Source: Bacteroidales bacterium UBA7258 (GTDB lineage Bacteria; Bacteroidota; Bacteroidia; Bacteroidales; UBA932). From it: DNA of 14,812 bases. This document shows positions 7,136 through 13,918 of the stretch, piece by piece; position 1 is the first letter of the stretch, and each line of letters opens with the position of its first letter. The stretch is taken from NCBI GenBank assembly GCA_002472565.1, contig DKSK01000031.1, positions 1 to 14,812 on the forward strand, written 5' to 3'. The notes below the pieces were generated by a model that saw only the letters and a program-made list of their open reading frames with translations, had not been told where the DNA came from and searched no databases. Both the position numbers and the translations under genes were made by a program.

Positions 7136-8299
7136 TTAGCCGCGGCGGAGTTCGTCGATCATTGCGGCGGCGACGGCGCGCGATGCTCCGCGGCCTCCGA
7201 GGGCTGAACGGATTTCGGCGTAGCCGGAGAGCATCTTTCCTCGGTATTCCGTATCCTCGATGAGTCGTCTGACTTCTGAGAGAATATTGTCGGACGTGAA
7301 ATAGTATTGGATAAGCTCTCTGAAACAGAGCCTGCCGAGAATGAGATTGCCGAGCGAGATGAAATTGATTTTTATTATCTGTTTGGCTACATTGAAATTG
7401 AATTCAGTTCCACAGTAGCAGACCACCTGGGGCGTGCCGATCAGGGCGGTCTCCAGAGAGGCTGTCCCTGAATTGACTACAGCCGCGACAGAATTCTTCA
7501 TGACTCCGTAGCTGTCGCCGAAAACGACTTTTACGTATGGCCTTCCGCCAACGTATGGAGAGTAATCCTGCATGGACCTCGACGGTGCGGCGGCCAAGAC
7601 GAAAAGATAGTCCCGGTAGGCTGGCAGAGCGTGAGCCTTGTCCGCAAACCCCATGAACGCAGGCATCATGGAGGATATTTCTCCGTTGCGGGAGCCTGCC
7701 AGAAGGGCGATCATGGGCCTGTCTTCCAAGGCGTGCTTCTTGAGGAAGTCTTCTCTTTTCTGGTTCATAGCCTCGGACATATCTATGGCATCGATGAGAG
7801 GATTGCCCTTGTATATGTAGGAGACCCCTTTCTTGTCGAAATATTCCTTCTCGAAAGGAAAGACGATGAATAGTTTGTCAACCCAGGCTTTGAGTTTCTT
7901 GACTCTGCTTTCTCTAGAGGCCCAGACCTTCGGCGCAATGTAGTAGAAGACCTTGATTTTTTCGCGGTGGCAGAATTCGGCTACGCGGAAATTGAAGCCA
8001 GGATAATCAATCAATATGACCACGTCGGGTGCGAAGCGTTTTATGTCCTCTCCGCAATTCTTGAGTCTTCCCGCGTACTTGTTCAGATGGAGAAAAATCT
8101 GGCTGAAGCCTATCACGGCCCCGTCCTTGTAGTCCTGGACAAGACCCGTACCTTCCTGATGCGCATGGAAAACCTCATCCATGAGTCCGCCACCCCAAAA
8201 ACGGATGTCTGCGGCGGGATCTTCTTCATAAATGCCCTTCATCAGATTGGAACCGTGAAGGTCGCCGGAAGCCTCGCCGGCTATGATGTAATATTTCAT
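7136..8299 (-). CDS. lpxB: Lipid-A-disaccharide synthase
   Basis: LpxB, a GT19-family glycosyltransferase on the inner face of the inner membrane, joins UDP-2,3-diacylglucosamine to lipid X to form the lipid A disaccharide. The 387 residues match the family length (E. coli 382). Diagnostic blocks are the N-terminal IAGEASGDLHG (6-16), LIDYPGFNFR (where the substrate cleft forms), KVWASRESR, GNPLID, LLAGSRNGEI (family LLPGSR.xEI, with Ala for Pro) and the UDP-binding SGTASLETAL. It is the second gene of a leftward operon, 29 bp after the surE stop. It is the only lipid A gene in the window. The start at 8299 begins the conserved KYYIIAGEASGD. Confidence 0.96.
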   Translation of the reverse strand: MKYYIIAGEASGDLHGSNLMKGIYEEDPAADIRFWGGGLMDEVFHAHQEGTGLVQDYKDGAVIGFSQIFLHLNKYAGRLKNCGEDIKRFAPDVVILIDYPGFNFRVAEFCHREKIKVFYYIAPKVWASRESRVKKLKAWVDKLFIVFPFEKEYFDKKGVSYIYKGNPLIDAIDMSEAMNQKREDFLKKHALEDRPMIALLAGSRNGEISSMMPAFMGFADKAHALPAYRDYLFVLAAAPSRSMQDYSPYVGGRPYVKVVFGDSYGVMKNSVAAVVNSGTASLETALIGTPQVVCYCGTEFNFNVAKQIIKINFISLGNLILGRLCFRELIQYYFTSDNILSEVRRLIEDTEYRGKMLSGYAEIRSALGGRGASRAVAAAMIDELRRG

Positions 8300-8328
8300 G
8301 AGTATAAATTGTCTGGACCCAAGAGCCG

Positions 8329-9177
8329 CTATTTCTTGAATTCGCGGTTGAAGCCGAGTTTTGCAAGTCTTTCTACTTCAGCGTAATCCGTCATGTCGAC
8401 CTTGTCTGGGACGACGGAAATCCAGCCGTCCATGTTCAATCTGAAATCAGCGCCGGGAGTGTTTCTGTCATCGTCTGTGAAGGTTCCCAGCAGCATGAAA
8501 GGCTTTTCGCCTTCTTCGAGGGGGCCGCTTGTCTTGTCTTTTGAGATGTTGATCCCGAAATGCTCGAGAATCTCGTCCGGGTTCCACTCCAGCACTTCTC
8601 GAGTCCAGGTGTTTATTCCCTGATGGGCGGCTTTGACTCCCTTGATTTGCTCGGGCGGCAGGGCCGGGAAATTGATATTGTAGAAGATGCCGTATTTGCC
8701 GGGATAATCTTTGAGCAGTCTTTCGAAGATGTCGGGAAAGAAGCACTCTACGCAGGAGAAGTCAGGATTTTCCTCCATGGAGTCTATGGATACGCCAATG
8801 GAGCGGCAGTCATTCAGGGCGGCTTCTTCGGCGGCGCCGAGAGTTCCTGAATAGCAGGCTCCGGCTCCGGCGTTTGTGCCGTGATTAACTCCGCAGACGA
8901 CAACGTCCGGCCTTAGGTCCTTGAAGGGGTAGTTCAATGCGAACTTTACACAGCTTGCCGGTTTTCCGTCGAAATATGACCAGCGGACTCCGTTCTCGTC
9001 AAGGCCGAGATCCTTGTAGGCGAGGCGGTGAAGCCCAAGGTCAACGCCCATGGACATCCCGCTCTGATGGTGCTTCGGGGCGACTACGGTCACTTCTCCA
9101 TATCCGGAAAGTAGTTTGGCGAGAACTTTTATGCCCTTGGCCAGGTAGCCGTCATCGTTGGTGAGGAGTATCTTCAT
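8329..9177 (-). CDS. surE: 5'/3'-nucleotidase SurE
   Basis: SurE is a metal-dependent phosphatase that removes phosphate from nucleoside 5'- and 3'-monophosphates and is linked to stationary-phase survival. The 282 residues carry the metal ligands in TNDDG (D8, D9), the loop HHQSG (S39) and CGVNHGTN (N98), together with DGKPASCV (family GTPADCV) and YSGTLGAA. These cover the full active site. The protein is slightly longer than E. coli SurE (253), with the extra length in the C-terminal half (around 170-250). It heads a leftward operon with lpxB. It is divergent from sdaA across 65 bp containing overlapping promoters. The start is the first Met, directly before the conserved KILLTNDDG. Confidence 0.96.
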   Translation of the reverse strand: MKILLTNDDGYLAKGIKVLAKLLSGYGEVTVVAPKHHQSGMSMGVDLGLHRLAYKDLGLDENGVRWSYFDGKPASCVKFALNYPFKDLRPDVVVCGVNHGTNAGAGACYSGTLGAAEEAALNDCRSIGVSIDSMEENPDFSCVECFFPDIFERLLKDYPGKYGIFYNINFPALPPEQIKGVKAAHQGINTWTREVLEWNPDEILEHFGINISKDKTSGPLEEGEKPFMLLGTFTDDDRNTPGADFRLNMDGWISVVPDKVDMTDYAEVERLAKLGFNREFKK

Positions 9178-9200
9178 TGTTGGTCGTTCAGATTTTATTA

Positions 9201-9208
9201 CAAAGATA
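9201..9208 (-). promoter_or_regulatory. surE-lpxB -7 promoter element
   Basis: The minus strand reads TATCTTTG, a full TAnnTTTG match 23 bp upstream of the surE start. It is the left arm of a perfect 9-bp inverted repeat (9201-9209 with 9216-9224) whose right arm is the sdaA -7 element. No clear -33 TTG is seen. Confidence 0.55.
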
Positions 9209-9216
9209 CGATTTTG

Positions 9217-9224
9217 TATCTTTG
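9217..9224 (+). promoter_or_regulatory. sdaA -7 promoter element
   Basis: TATCTTTGC matches TAnnTTTG and lies 18 bp before the ATG at 9243, giving a leader of only about 12 nt. A T-rich tract (9192-9199, TTTTATT) sits where the -33 would be. Its position rules out the upstream in-frame TTG at 9177 as the sdaA start. Confidence 0.6.
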
Positions 9225-9242
9225 CTGCACGAATTTGTAAGT

Positions 9243-10454
9243 ATGAAATCTCTCAGAGAAATATACAGGATCGGCCGCGGCCCTTCAAGCAGCCACACCA
9301 TGGGGCCGCAGAGAGCGGCTGAAATCTTCCTTTCCGAGCATAAGGAAGCCAAGGGCTTCAAAGTGACCCTCTACGGCAGTCTCGCCGCTACGGGCAAAGG
9401 CCACATGACTGATGTGGCCATTATCGACGTGCTTTCAGGGACGGCGCCTGTCAGCATACTCTGGAAACCCAAGATTTTTCTCCCTTTCCATCCTAACGGG
9501 ATGGATTTCGAAGCTCTTGACGAGAGTGGCGAGACCGTGGATAAATGGACGGTATACAGCATCGGCGGCGGGGCTCTGAGCGAGGGGAAGGAGGATGGGG
9601 ACAGATTCTCGACCCCGGAGGTCTATGACATGAACAAGATGACTGACATCCTCCGCTGGTGCGAGAAATATGGGAGAAGCTATTGGGAATATGTCGACGA
9701 GTGCGAAGGTCCTGACATCTGGGACTATCTGCAGACGGTGTGGGAGGCCATGAAAAGAAGCGTGGAGAGGGGGATCAACCATGAAGGCAGGCTCCCTGGT
9801 CCGCTTAATCTGGCGAGAAAGGCTCCGGTCTACTATGTGAAGGCCACAGGATACAAGCAGACCCTTCAGACGAGGGCTCTGGTCTATGCCTACGCCCTCG
9901 CGGTCAGCGAGGAGAACGCTTCCGGTGGGGAAATCGTGACAGCTCCTACCTGCGGTTCGAGCGGGGTTCTGCCGGCCGTGCTCTATCATTTGTCGAAAGG
10001 CCACAATTTTTCGGACACCAGGATACTCCATGCCATGGCTACTGCCGGGCTTTTCGGGGATGTGGTTAAGACTAACGCCTCCATTTCAGGGGCGGAGGTG
10101 GGCTGCCAAGGTGAGGTCGGAGTCGCCAGTTCCATGGCTTCCGCAGCCGCCTGCCAGCTCTTCGGTGGCAGTCCAAGACAGATAGAATATGCCGCTGAGA
10201 TGGGTCTGGAGCATCATCTCGGCATGACCTGCGACCCGGTCTGCGGCCTTGTCCAGATTCCATGCATCGAGAGGAATGCCTTCGCCGCCGCCAGGGCCCT
10301 GGACTCGAATCTATACGCCTCTTTCTCAGATGGAAGCCATCGTGTCTCCTTCGATCATGTCGTGGAGGTGATGAAGCAGACGGGCAAAGATTTACCCTCC
10401 CTCTACAAGGAAACTGCAGAAGGAGGGCTTGCAAAAGATTTCAAAGAAGATTAA
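9243..10454 (+). CDS. sdaA: L-serine ammonia-lyase (iron-sulphur L-serine dehydratase)
   Basis: The enzyme deaminates L-serine to pyruvate and ammonia with an oxygen-labile [4Fe-4S] cluster instead of PLP. The 403-residue single chain fuses the N-terminal beta domain (GRGPSSSHTMGP at 11-22) and the C-terminal alpha domain (APTCGSSG, C237; GCQGEVG, C288; CDPVCGLVQIPC, C330, C334 and C341). C288, C330 and C341 are the likely cluster ligands by family comparison. It is shorter than E. coli SdaA (454). The frame is open upstream to a TTG at 9177, but that lies beyond the promoter, and the ATG at 9243 begins the conserved SLREIYRIGRGPSSSHT. Its TAA shares the TTAA with the convergent rubrerythrin stop, leaving no room for a terminator. 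Confidence 0.96.
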   Translation: MKSLREIYRIGRGPSSSHTMGPQRAAEIFLSEHKEAKGFKVTLYGSLAATGKGHMTDVAIIDVLSGTAPVSILWKPKIFLPFHPNGMDFEALDESGETVDKWTVYSIGGGALSEGKEDGDRFSTPEVYDMNKMTDILRWCEKYGRSYWEYVDECEGPDIWDYLQTVWEAMKRSVERGINHEGRLPGPLNLARKAPVYYVKATGYKQTLQTRALVYAYALAVSEENASGGEIVTAPTCGSSGVLPAVLYHLSKGHNFSDTRILHAMATAGLFGDVVKTNASISGAEVGCQGEVGVASSMASAAACQLFGGSPRQIEYAAEMGLEHHLGMTCDPVCGLVQIPCIERNAFAAARALDSNLYASFSDGSHRVSFDHVVEVMKQTGKDLPSLYKETAEGGLAKDFKED

Positions 10455-10990
10455 TAATTCTCAGCCTTGATCTGGAAGTAAGACTTAGGATGCTTGCATA
10501 CAGGGCAGATCTCAGGAGCCTTAGGGCCGATGACGATGTGTCCGCAGTTGCCGCATTCCCAGATCATGTCCTGGTCTCTGGAGAAGACAATGCCTCCCTT
10601 TACGTTCTCAAGAAGCTTCTTGTAGCGGGCCTCGTGAGTCTTCTCGATTTCAGCGACTTTCCTGAAAAGAAAAGCGATGTCGTTGAAGCCTTCTTCCTCA
10701 GCAGTCTTGGCGAAGGATGGGTACATTTCAGTCCATTCGTAGCCTTCTCCTTTGGCCGCATCTTCAAGGTTTAAGTCGGTTGTAGGGATGTCGCCACCCT
10801 GAAGGAACTTGAACCAGATTTTGGCGTGCTCTTTTTCGTTCTTCGCTGTCTCCTCGAAGAGGTTTCCGATCTGTACATAACCGTCCTTGCGGGCTTTGGA
10901 TGCGTAGAAGAGATACTTGGTGTGAGCCTCAGACTCACCGGCGAAAGCCGCCATGAGATTCTTCTCTGTTTGTGATCCTTTCAGTTGCAT
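10451..10990 (-). CDS. rbr: Rubrerythrin
   Basis: Rubrerythrin reduces hydrogen peroxide to water in the cytosol of anaerobes, with electrons passing through its rubredoxin-like iron. The 179 residues hold the ferritin-like diiron four-helix domain (about 5-130) with E19 in GESEAH and the two ExxH motifs E52-H55 and E116-H119. A C-terminal rubredoxin domain follows, with CGNC (C146, C149) and CPVC (C162, C165). The layout is the classical diiron-then-rubredoxin order. It has its own well-formed promoter (11014-11044) and sits tail to tail with sdaA, whose oxygen-labile cluster makes a peroxide scavenger a fitting but not necessarily functional neighbour. The start MQLKGSQTEKNL is typical. Confidence 0.97.
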   Translation of the reverse strand: MQLKGSQTEKNLMAAFAGESEAHTKYLFYASKARKDGYVQIGNLFEETAKNEKEHAKIWFKFLQGGDIPTTDLNLEDAAKGEGYEWTEMYPSFAKTAEEEGFNDIAFLFRKVAEIEKTHEARYKKLLENVKGGIVFSRDQDMIWECGNCGHIVIGPKAPEICPVCKHPKSYFQIKAENY

Positions 10991-11013
10991 AATAGTTTCT
11001 TATTTCATTTCAG

Positions 11014-11044
11014 CAAAATTATTAAATTTGAAAGAAATTATCAA
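11014..11044 (-). promoter_or_regulatory. Rubrerythrin promoter
   Basis: The minus strand reads TTG (11044-11042), a 20-bp spacer, then TAATTTTG (11021-11014), a good match to the Bacteroidota -33/-7 pattern. The predicted RNA start near 11008 gives a leader of about 17 nt. It spans the -7 element of the divergent GH25 gene. Confidence 0.65.
11023..11030 (+). promoter_or_regulatory. GH25 gene -7 promoter element
   Basis: TAAATTTG, 42 bp before the GH25 start, lies one base away from the rubrerythrin -7 element on the other strand. No -33 TTG at the right distance (only TTTC near 11002-11005). Confidence 0.5.
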
Positions 11045-11072
11045 CCCAATCAGTTATTATTAGTCTTATCTT

Positions 11073-11930
11073 ATGGCCGAGAAGGTTAATGGCAAGAAGC
11101 CTGGTCATATGGCGGAAAAGCTCGAAAAGAGGGCCGGAAGCCTTAAAGGCAAGAGAGCAGGCAGAAAGCGTAGAGGCAAGAAGAAGGCTGAAGGGAAGAA
11201 ACTTCTGTGGATTCTCCTCTCGCTTTCTCTGGCGGCGGCTTTGCTCTTCTGGCCTGTTCTAAGCCGTAGGAAGGAAGGGAGCGTAGGTCCTAAGGTGCCT
11301 CCGGGAAACTGGTCATATGGAATAGACCTTTCGCATAATAATGAGGGAGATGTCGAGTGGGACAGTCTGGCCGTCATGATAGACGGGAGAGGGAGGCTCG
11401 TGGACAATTTCAATGCCGCGAAAGAGATTCATCCGGTAGATTATGTGTTCATAAAGGCTACCGAGGGCATCTCCATGAAAGACAGGAAGTTCAAGGTGTA
11501 TTGGAAGGAGTCTTCAGGCCACTCTTTCGCCCGGGGTGCCTACCATTTCTTCAGGTCAAGCAAAGACCCGAAACTTCAGGCGGAGAATTTTTGCAAGACG
11601 GTGGGCCGGCTGAGCAGCGAAGACCTGCCTCCGGTGTTGGATGTGGAGACTATGCATCGCGGCTGCACCAAGAAGCTTCTTAACGAGAGGGTCCTGGTAT
11701 GGCTCAAGAGCGTTGAGGCCTATTATGGAGTCAGGCCCATAGTCTATACTTCGGAATCCTTCGCGCTTGATGTCCTGTCTGCTGAGATAAGCGGGAATTA
11801 TCCTCTCTGGATAGCCCATTACAAGACCGACAGACTGAGCGTGGAAAAGTGGCTCTATTGGCAATTCACCGACAAGGCCTTGGTGCGAGGGGTCCAGAGG
11901 CCAGTTGACCTTTCGGTGAAGAAGTTCTAG
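11073..11930 (+). CDS. Membrane-anchored GH25 lysozyme (N-acetylmuramidase)
   Basis: GH25 enzymes cleave the MurNAc-GlcNAc beta-1,4 bond of peptidoglycan. The 285 residues start with an unusually basic region (about 1-47, many Lys, Arg and Gly), one hydrophobic segment (about 48-64), then the GH25 barrel: YGIDLSHNNEG (D85), VFIKATEG, ARGAYHFFRSS, the catalytic LDVE (D190, E192), WIAHY and WQFTDKA. All expected acidic residues are present. The basic side should stay in the cytosol and the enzyme face the periplasm. A second Met at residue 13 (11109) is a possible start and would keep most of the basic tail. There are no phage genes nearby, so a cell-wall role of the host is more likely than a prophage endolysin. 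It ends in CTAG, shared with the convergent hydrolase gene. Confidence 0.9.
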   Translation: MAEKVNGKKPGHMAEKLEKRAGSLKGKRAGRKRRGKKKAEGKKLLWILLSLSLAAALLFWPVLSRRKEGSVGPKVPPGNWSYGIDLSHNNEGDVEWDSLAVMIDGRGRLVDNFNAAKEIHPVDYVFIKATEGISMKDRKFKVYWKESSGHSFARGAYHFFRSSKDPKLQAENFCKTVGRLSSEDLPPVLDVETMHRGCTKKLLNERVLVWLKSVEAYYGVRPIVYTSESFALDVLSAEISGNYPLWIAHYKTDRLSVEKWLYWQFTDKALVRGVQRPVDLSVKKF

Positions 11931-12622
11931 AGGCTTCCGAGCACTTCCAGAATTTTCGGGATCAGCAGGCTGTGGACGAAATTCTCTTCCATGAAATGGG
12001 TCCCGTCGTAGATGGTGTAGGCGCCGGAGTCATGGGGAAAACTTTTGCCGGAGACAGCGCCGCTCCTGCCGAAATATTTGTTCCAGAGGCGTATGCTGAC
12101 TACCCCTGTGCGCCGGTAATGGTCATGTGCCCCGAAGAAAGCGAAGAAATAATCTTCCGAGCCATTCAGGGGAGTGTTGGCCAAGGCCTCCTTCAGGTGG
12201 GCATGATATTTTCTCAGAGTCTTGTAGGAGAAATGGAGGGTCTGCCTGTCTCCCGGCCTCGGTTTCCATATCCAGTCGCAGAGGGCCTCCACTCCGGGGA
12301 TGAGAGTCAGGAAGGAAAGTTTCCAAAGGTAGGATGGGGCTCCCAGAGAAGGGGAGACAAAGATATGGGGCAGGCCTTTTATGCGGATGGCCTGGATGGA
12401 ACCGAGCGATTCGCCCACTATCAGCCGGGGTTTCAGTTCATCTACCCAGGTGGCTATCAGGGGCGCCGCCTCCTCCGGGTCGAAGGGGTAGGTGCGGACA
12501 ACGACATTGACCTTCCATGAGGAAGGAGCATAGGCATCGATATTTTCTTTAATGATCGAGGGGATGCGGCTGTCTCCGCCTCCTCCCATGCCATGGATAT
12601 ATAATATTGTCTGCTCTATCAT
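11927..12622 (-). CDS. Small alpha/beta-hydrolase, YqiA-like esterase
   Basis: A 231-residue cytosolic protein with no signal peptide. It shows the alpha/beta-hydrolase pattern: an N-terminal strand and oxyanion loop ILYIHGMGGGGDSR (6-19), the nucleophile elbow VGESLGS (S72), a candidate acid in GAHDHY (D167) and a C-terminal histidine in DGTHF (H209). Size and order resemble the YqiA/UPF0227 esterases, but I cannot name a substrate and the similarity is by motif layout only. It is monocistronic with a -7 element 8 bp before its start, which leaves almost no leader. Its stop overlaps the GH25 stop. It is divergent from the C1 peptidase gene. Confidence 0.82.
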   Translation of the reverse strand: MIEQTILYIHGMGGGGDSRIPSIIKENIDAYAPSSWKVNVVVRTYPFDPEEAAPLIATWVDELKPRLIVGESLGSIQAIRIKGLPHIFVSPSLGAPSYLWKLSFLTLIPGVEALCDWIWKPRPGDRQTLHFSYKTLRKYHAHLKEALANTPLNGSEDYFFAFFGAHDHYRRTGVVSIRLWNKYFGRSGAVSGKSFPHDSGAYTIYDGTHFMEENFVHSLLIPKILEVLGSL

Positions 12623-12624
12623 CC

Positions 12625-12656
12625 TTTTGCAAATTTAAATAATTTATATAAATTTG
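12625..12656 (+). promoter_or_regulatory. C1 peptidase-pssA promoter
   Basis: TTTTG (12625-12629), a 19-bp spacer, then TAAATTTG (12649-12656) forms a full Bacteroidota promoter. RNA would start near 12662, upstream of the ATG at 12699. The in-frame TTG at 12654 lies inside the -7 element and therefore cannot be the translation start. Confidence 0.7.
12630..12637 (-). promoter_or_regulatory. Hydrolase gene -7 promoter element
   Basis: The minus strand reads TAAATTTG, identical to the divergent -7 at 12649-12656, so the two form a perfect 8-bp inverted repeat with an 11-bp spacer. No -33 TTG is visible. The predicted RNA start falls within a few bases of the ATG at 12622, so the transcript may be nearly leaderless. 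Confidence 0.45.
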
Positions 12657-12698
12657 TTGGGGTGGCTGAAAAGAATAGTGTTCAATACTAATAATCAC

Positions 12699-13907
12699 AT
12701 GTATATTAAACCTTTACTCATAGCGGCAGTGATTCTGGCGCTTCCCGCTGCAGGCAATGCCCAGTCGGCGAGACTCAAAGATCCGGGTTTCAAATTCAAA
12801 GTCATAAAGGAGAACCCTATTACTTCAATCAAGGACCAGAACCGTTCAGGTACCTGCTGGTGCTTCAGTGCAACCAGCTTCTTCGAGTCCGAGGCCATCA
12901 GAATCAACGGTATAAAGGACACTACGGCTTATCCTGACTTTTCGGAGATGTTCACCATCAGCCATTCCTATCAGGACAGGGCGAAGAAGTACGTCAGCAT
13001 GGACGGCAACATCTCCTTCGGCGCCGGCAGCGAATGCGAGGATGTTCTTCATATCATAAAGGATTACGGCATAGTTCCTAACGAGGTTATGCGCGGGCTT
13101 AACTACGGAACGGCTCTTCCTGAGCATTACGAAATGGATGCCGTTCTCAAAGGCGCGGTAGACGCTGTCCTTACCAATCCTAACAAGAAGCTCACTCCGG
13201 CATGGCCAAGGGCTATAAAGGGTATTCTCGATGCCTATCTGGGCGAGTGCCCTGACAGTGGCTTTACCTACAAAGGAAAGTTCTATACGCCTGCAAGTTA
13301 CAGGGACTCTTATAAGATCAATCCTGACGACTACGTAACCCTCACTTCTTACACCCATCATCCTTTCTACTCAAAGTTTGCCATTGAAGTCGGTGACAAC
13401 TGGCGTCAAGATCAGGCCTACAATGTGCCTCTCGACGAGTTCTGGGATGCTATCTGCTACGCCATTGAGCACGGTTACACCATGACCTGGGGCGGAGATG
13501 TCAGCGAACCGGGCTTCACCCGAGACGGAGTTGCGTATCTGGTGGATGTCAAGGCCGCGGGCCCTATGACGGACCGTCAGAGACTAAACGGAATTGACCC
13601 TGAGAAGGCAGCCGTTAAAGATACCCTCCAGGCTCAGCCTAAGGAGCTTGCCGCTTCCCAGGAGATGCGCCAGATGGAGTTCGAGAACAAGCAGAGCACA
13701 GATGACCATGGAATGCATGCCTTCGGTATCGCTGAGGACCAGTGGGGAACCAAGTACATCATGATTAAGAATTCATGGGGCAAGTATGGTAAGTATGACG
13801 GAATCCTTTATATGTCCGAGAATTATTTTAAGGAGAAGACTGAGGATTTCATGGTCAACAAGGAGGCTCTCCCTAAGGCCCTTAAGGCAAAGCTTGGAAT
13901 TAAGTAG
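12699..13907 (+). CDS. Secreted C1-family cysteine peptidase (bleomycin hydrolase-like)
   Basis: A papain-fold peptidase related to bleomycin hydrolase/aminopeptidase C. Of 402 residues, 1-21 form a signal peptide (MYIK, then a hydrophobic run ending AAGNA before Q22), so it is exported to the periplasm or beyond, unlike the cytosolic aminopeptidase C of Firmicutes. The catalytic residues are the Cys in SGTCWCFSA (C53), His in DDHGMHAF (H340) and Asn in IKNSWG (N358), with a Gln in DQNRSG before the Cys for the oxyanion hole. The long stretch between Cys and His is as in bleomycin hydrolases. I chose the ATG at 12699 because it begins the signal peptide and follows the promoter; an upstream TTG at 12654 is in the promoter. 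pssA follows by 11 bp, probably in the same transcript. Confidence 0.92.
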   Translation: MYIKPLLIAAVILALPAAGNAQSARLKDPGFKFKVIKENPITSIKDQNRSGTCWCFSATSFFESEAIRINGIKDTTAYPDFSEMFTISHSYQDRAKKYVSMDGNISFGAGSECEDVLHIIKDYGIVPNEVMRGLNYGTALPEHYEMDAVLKGAVDAVLTNPNKKLTPAWPRAIKGILDAYLGECPDSGFTYKGKFYTPASYRDSYKINPDDYVTLTSYTHHPFYSKFAIEVGDNWRQDQAYNVPLDEFWDAICYAIEHGYTMTWGGDVSEPGFTRDGVAYLVDVKAAGPMTDRQRLNGIDPEKAAVKDTLQAQPKELAASQEMRQMEFENKQSTDDHGMHAFGIAEDQWGTKYIMIKNSWGKYGKYDGILYMSENYFKEKTEDFMVNKEALPKALKAKLGIK

Positions 13908-13918
13908 AAAGTATAGAT

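Noticed and set aside
6995..7207. 70-codon ORF after gapA
   Set aside because: It reads through the gapA terminator hairpin and the 3' end of lpxB. No promoter or similarity.
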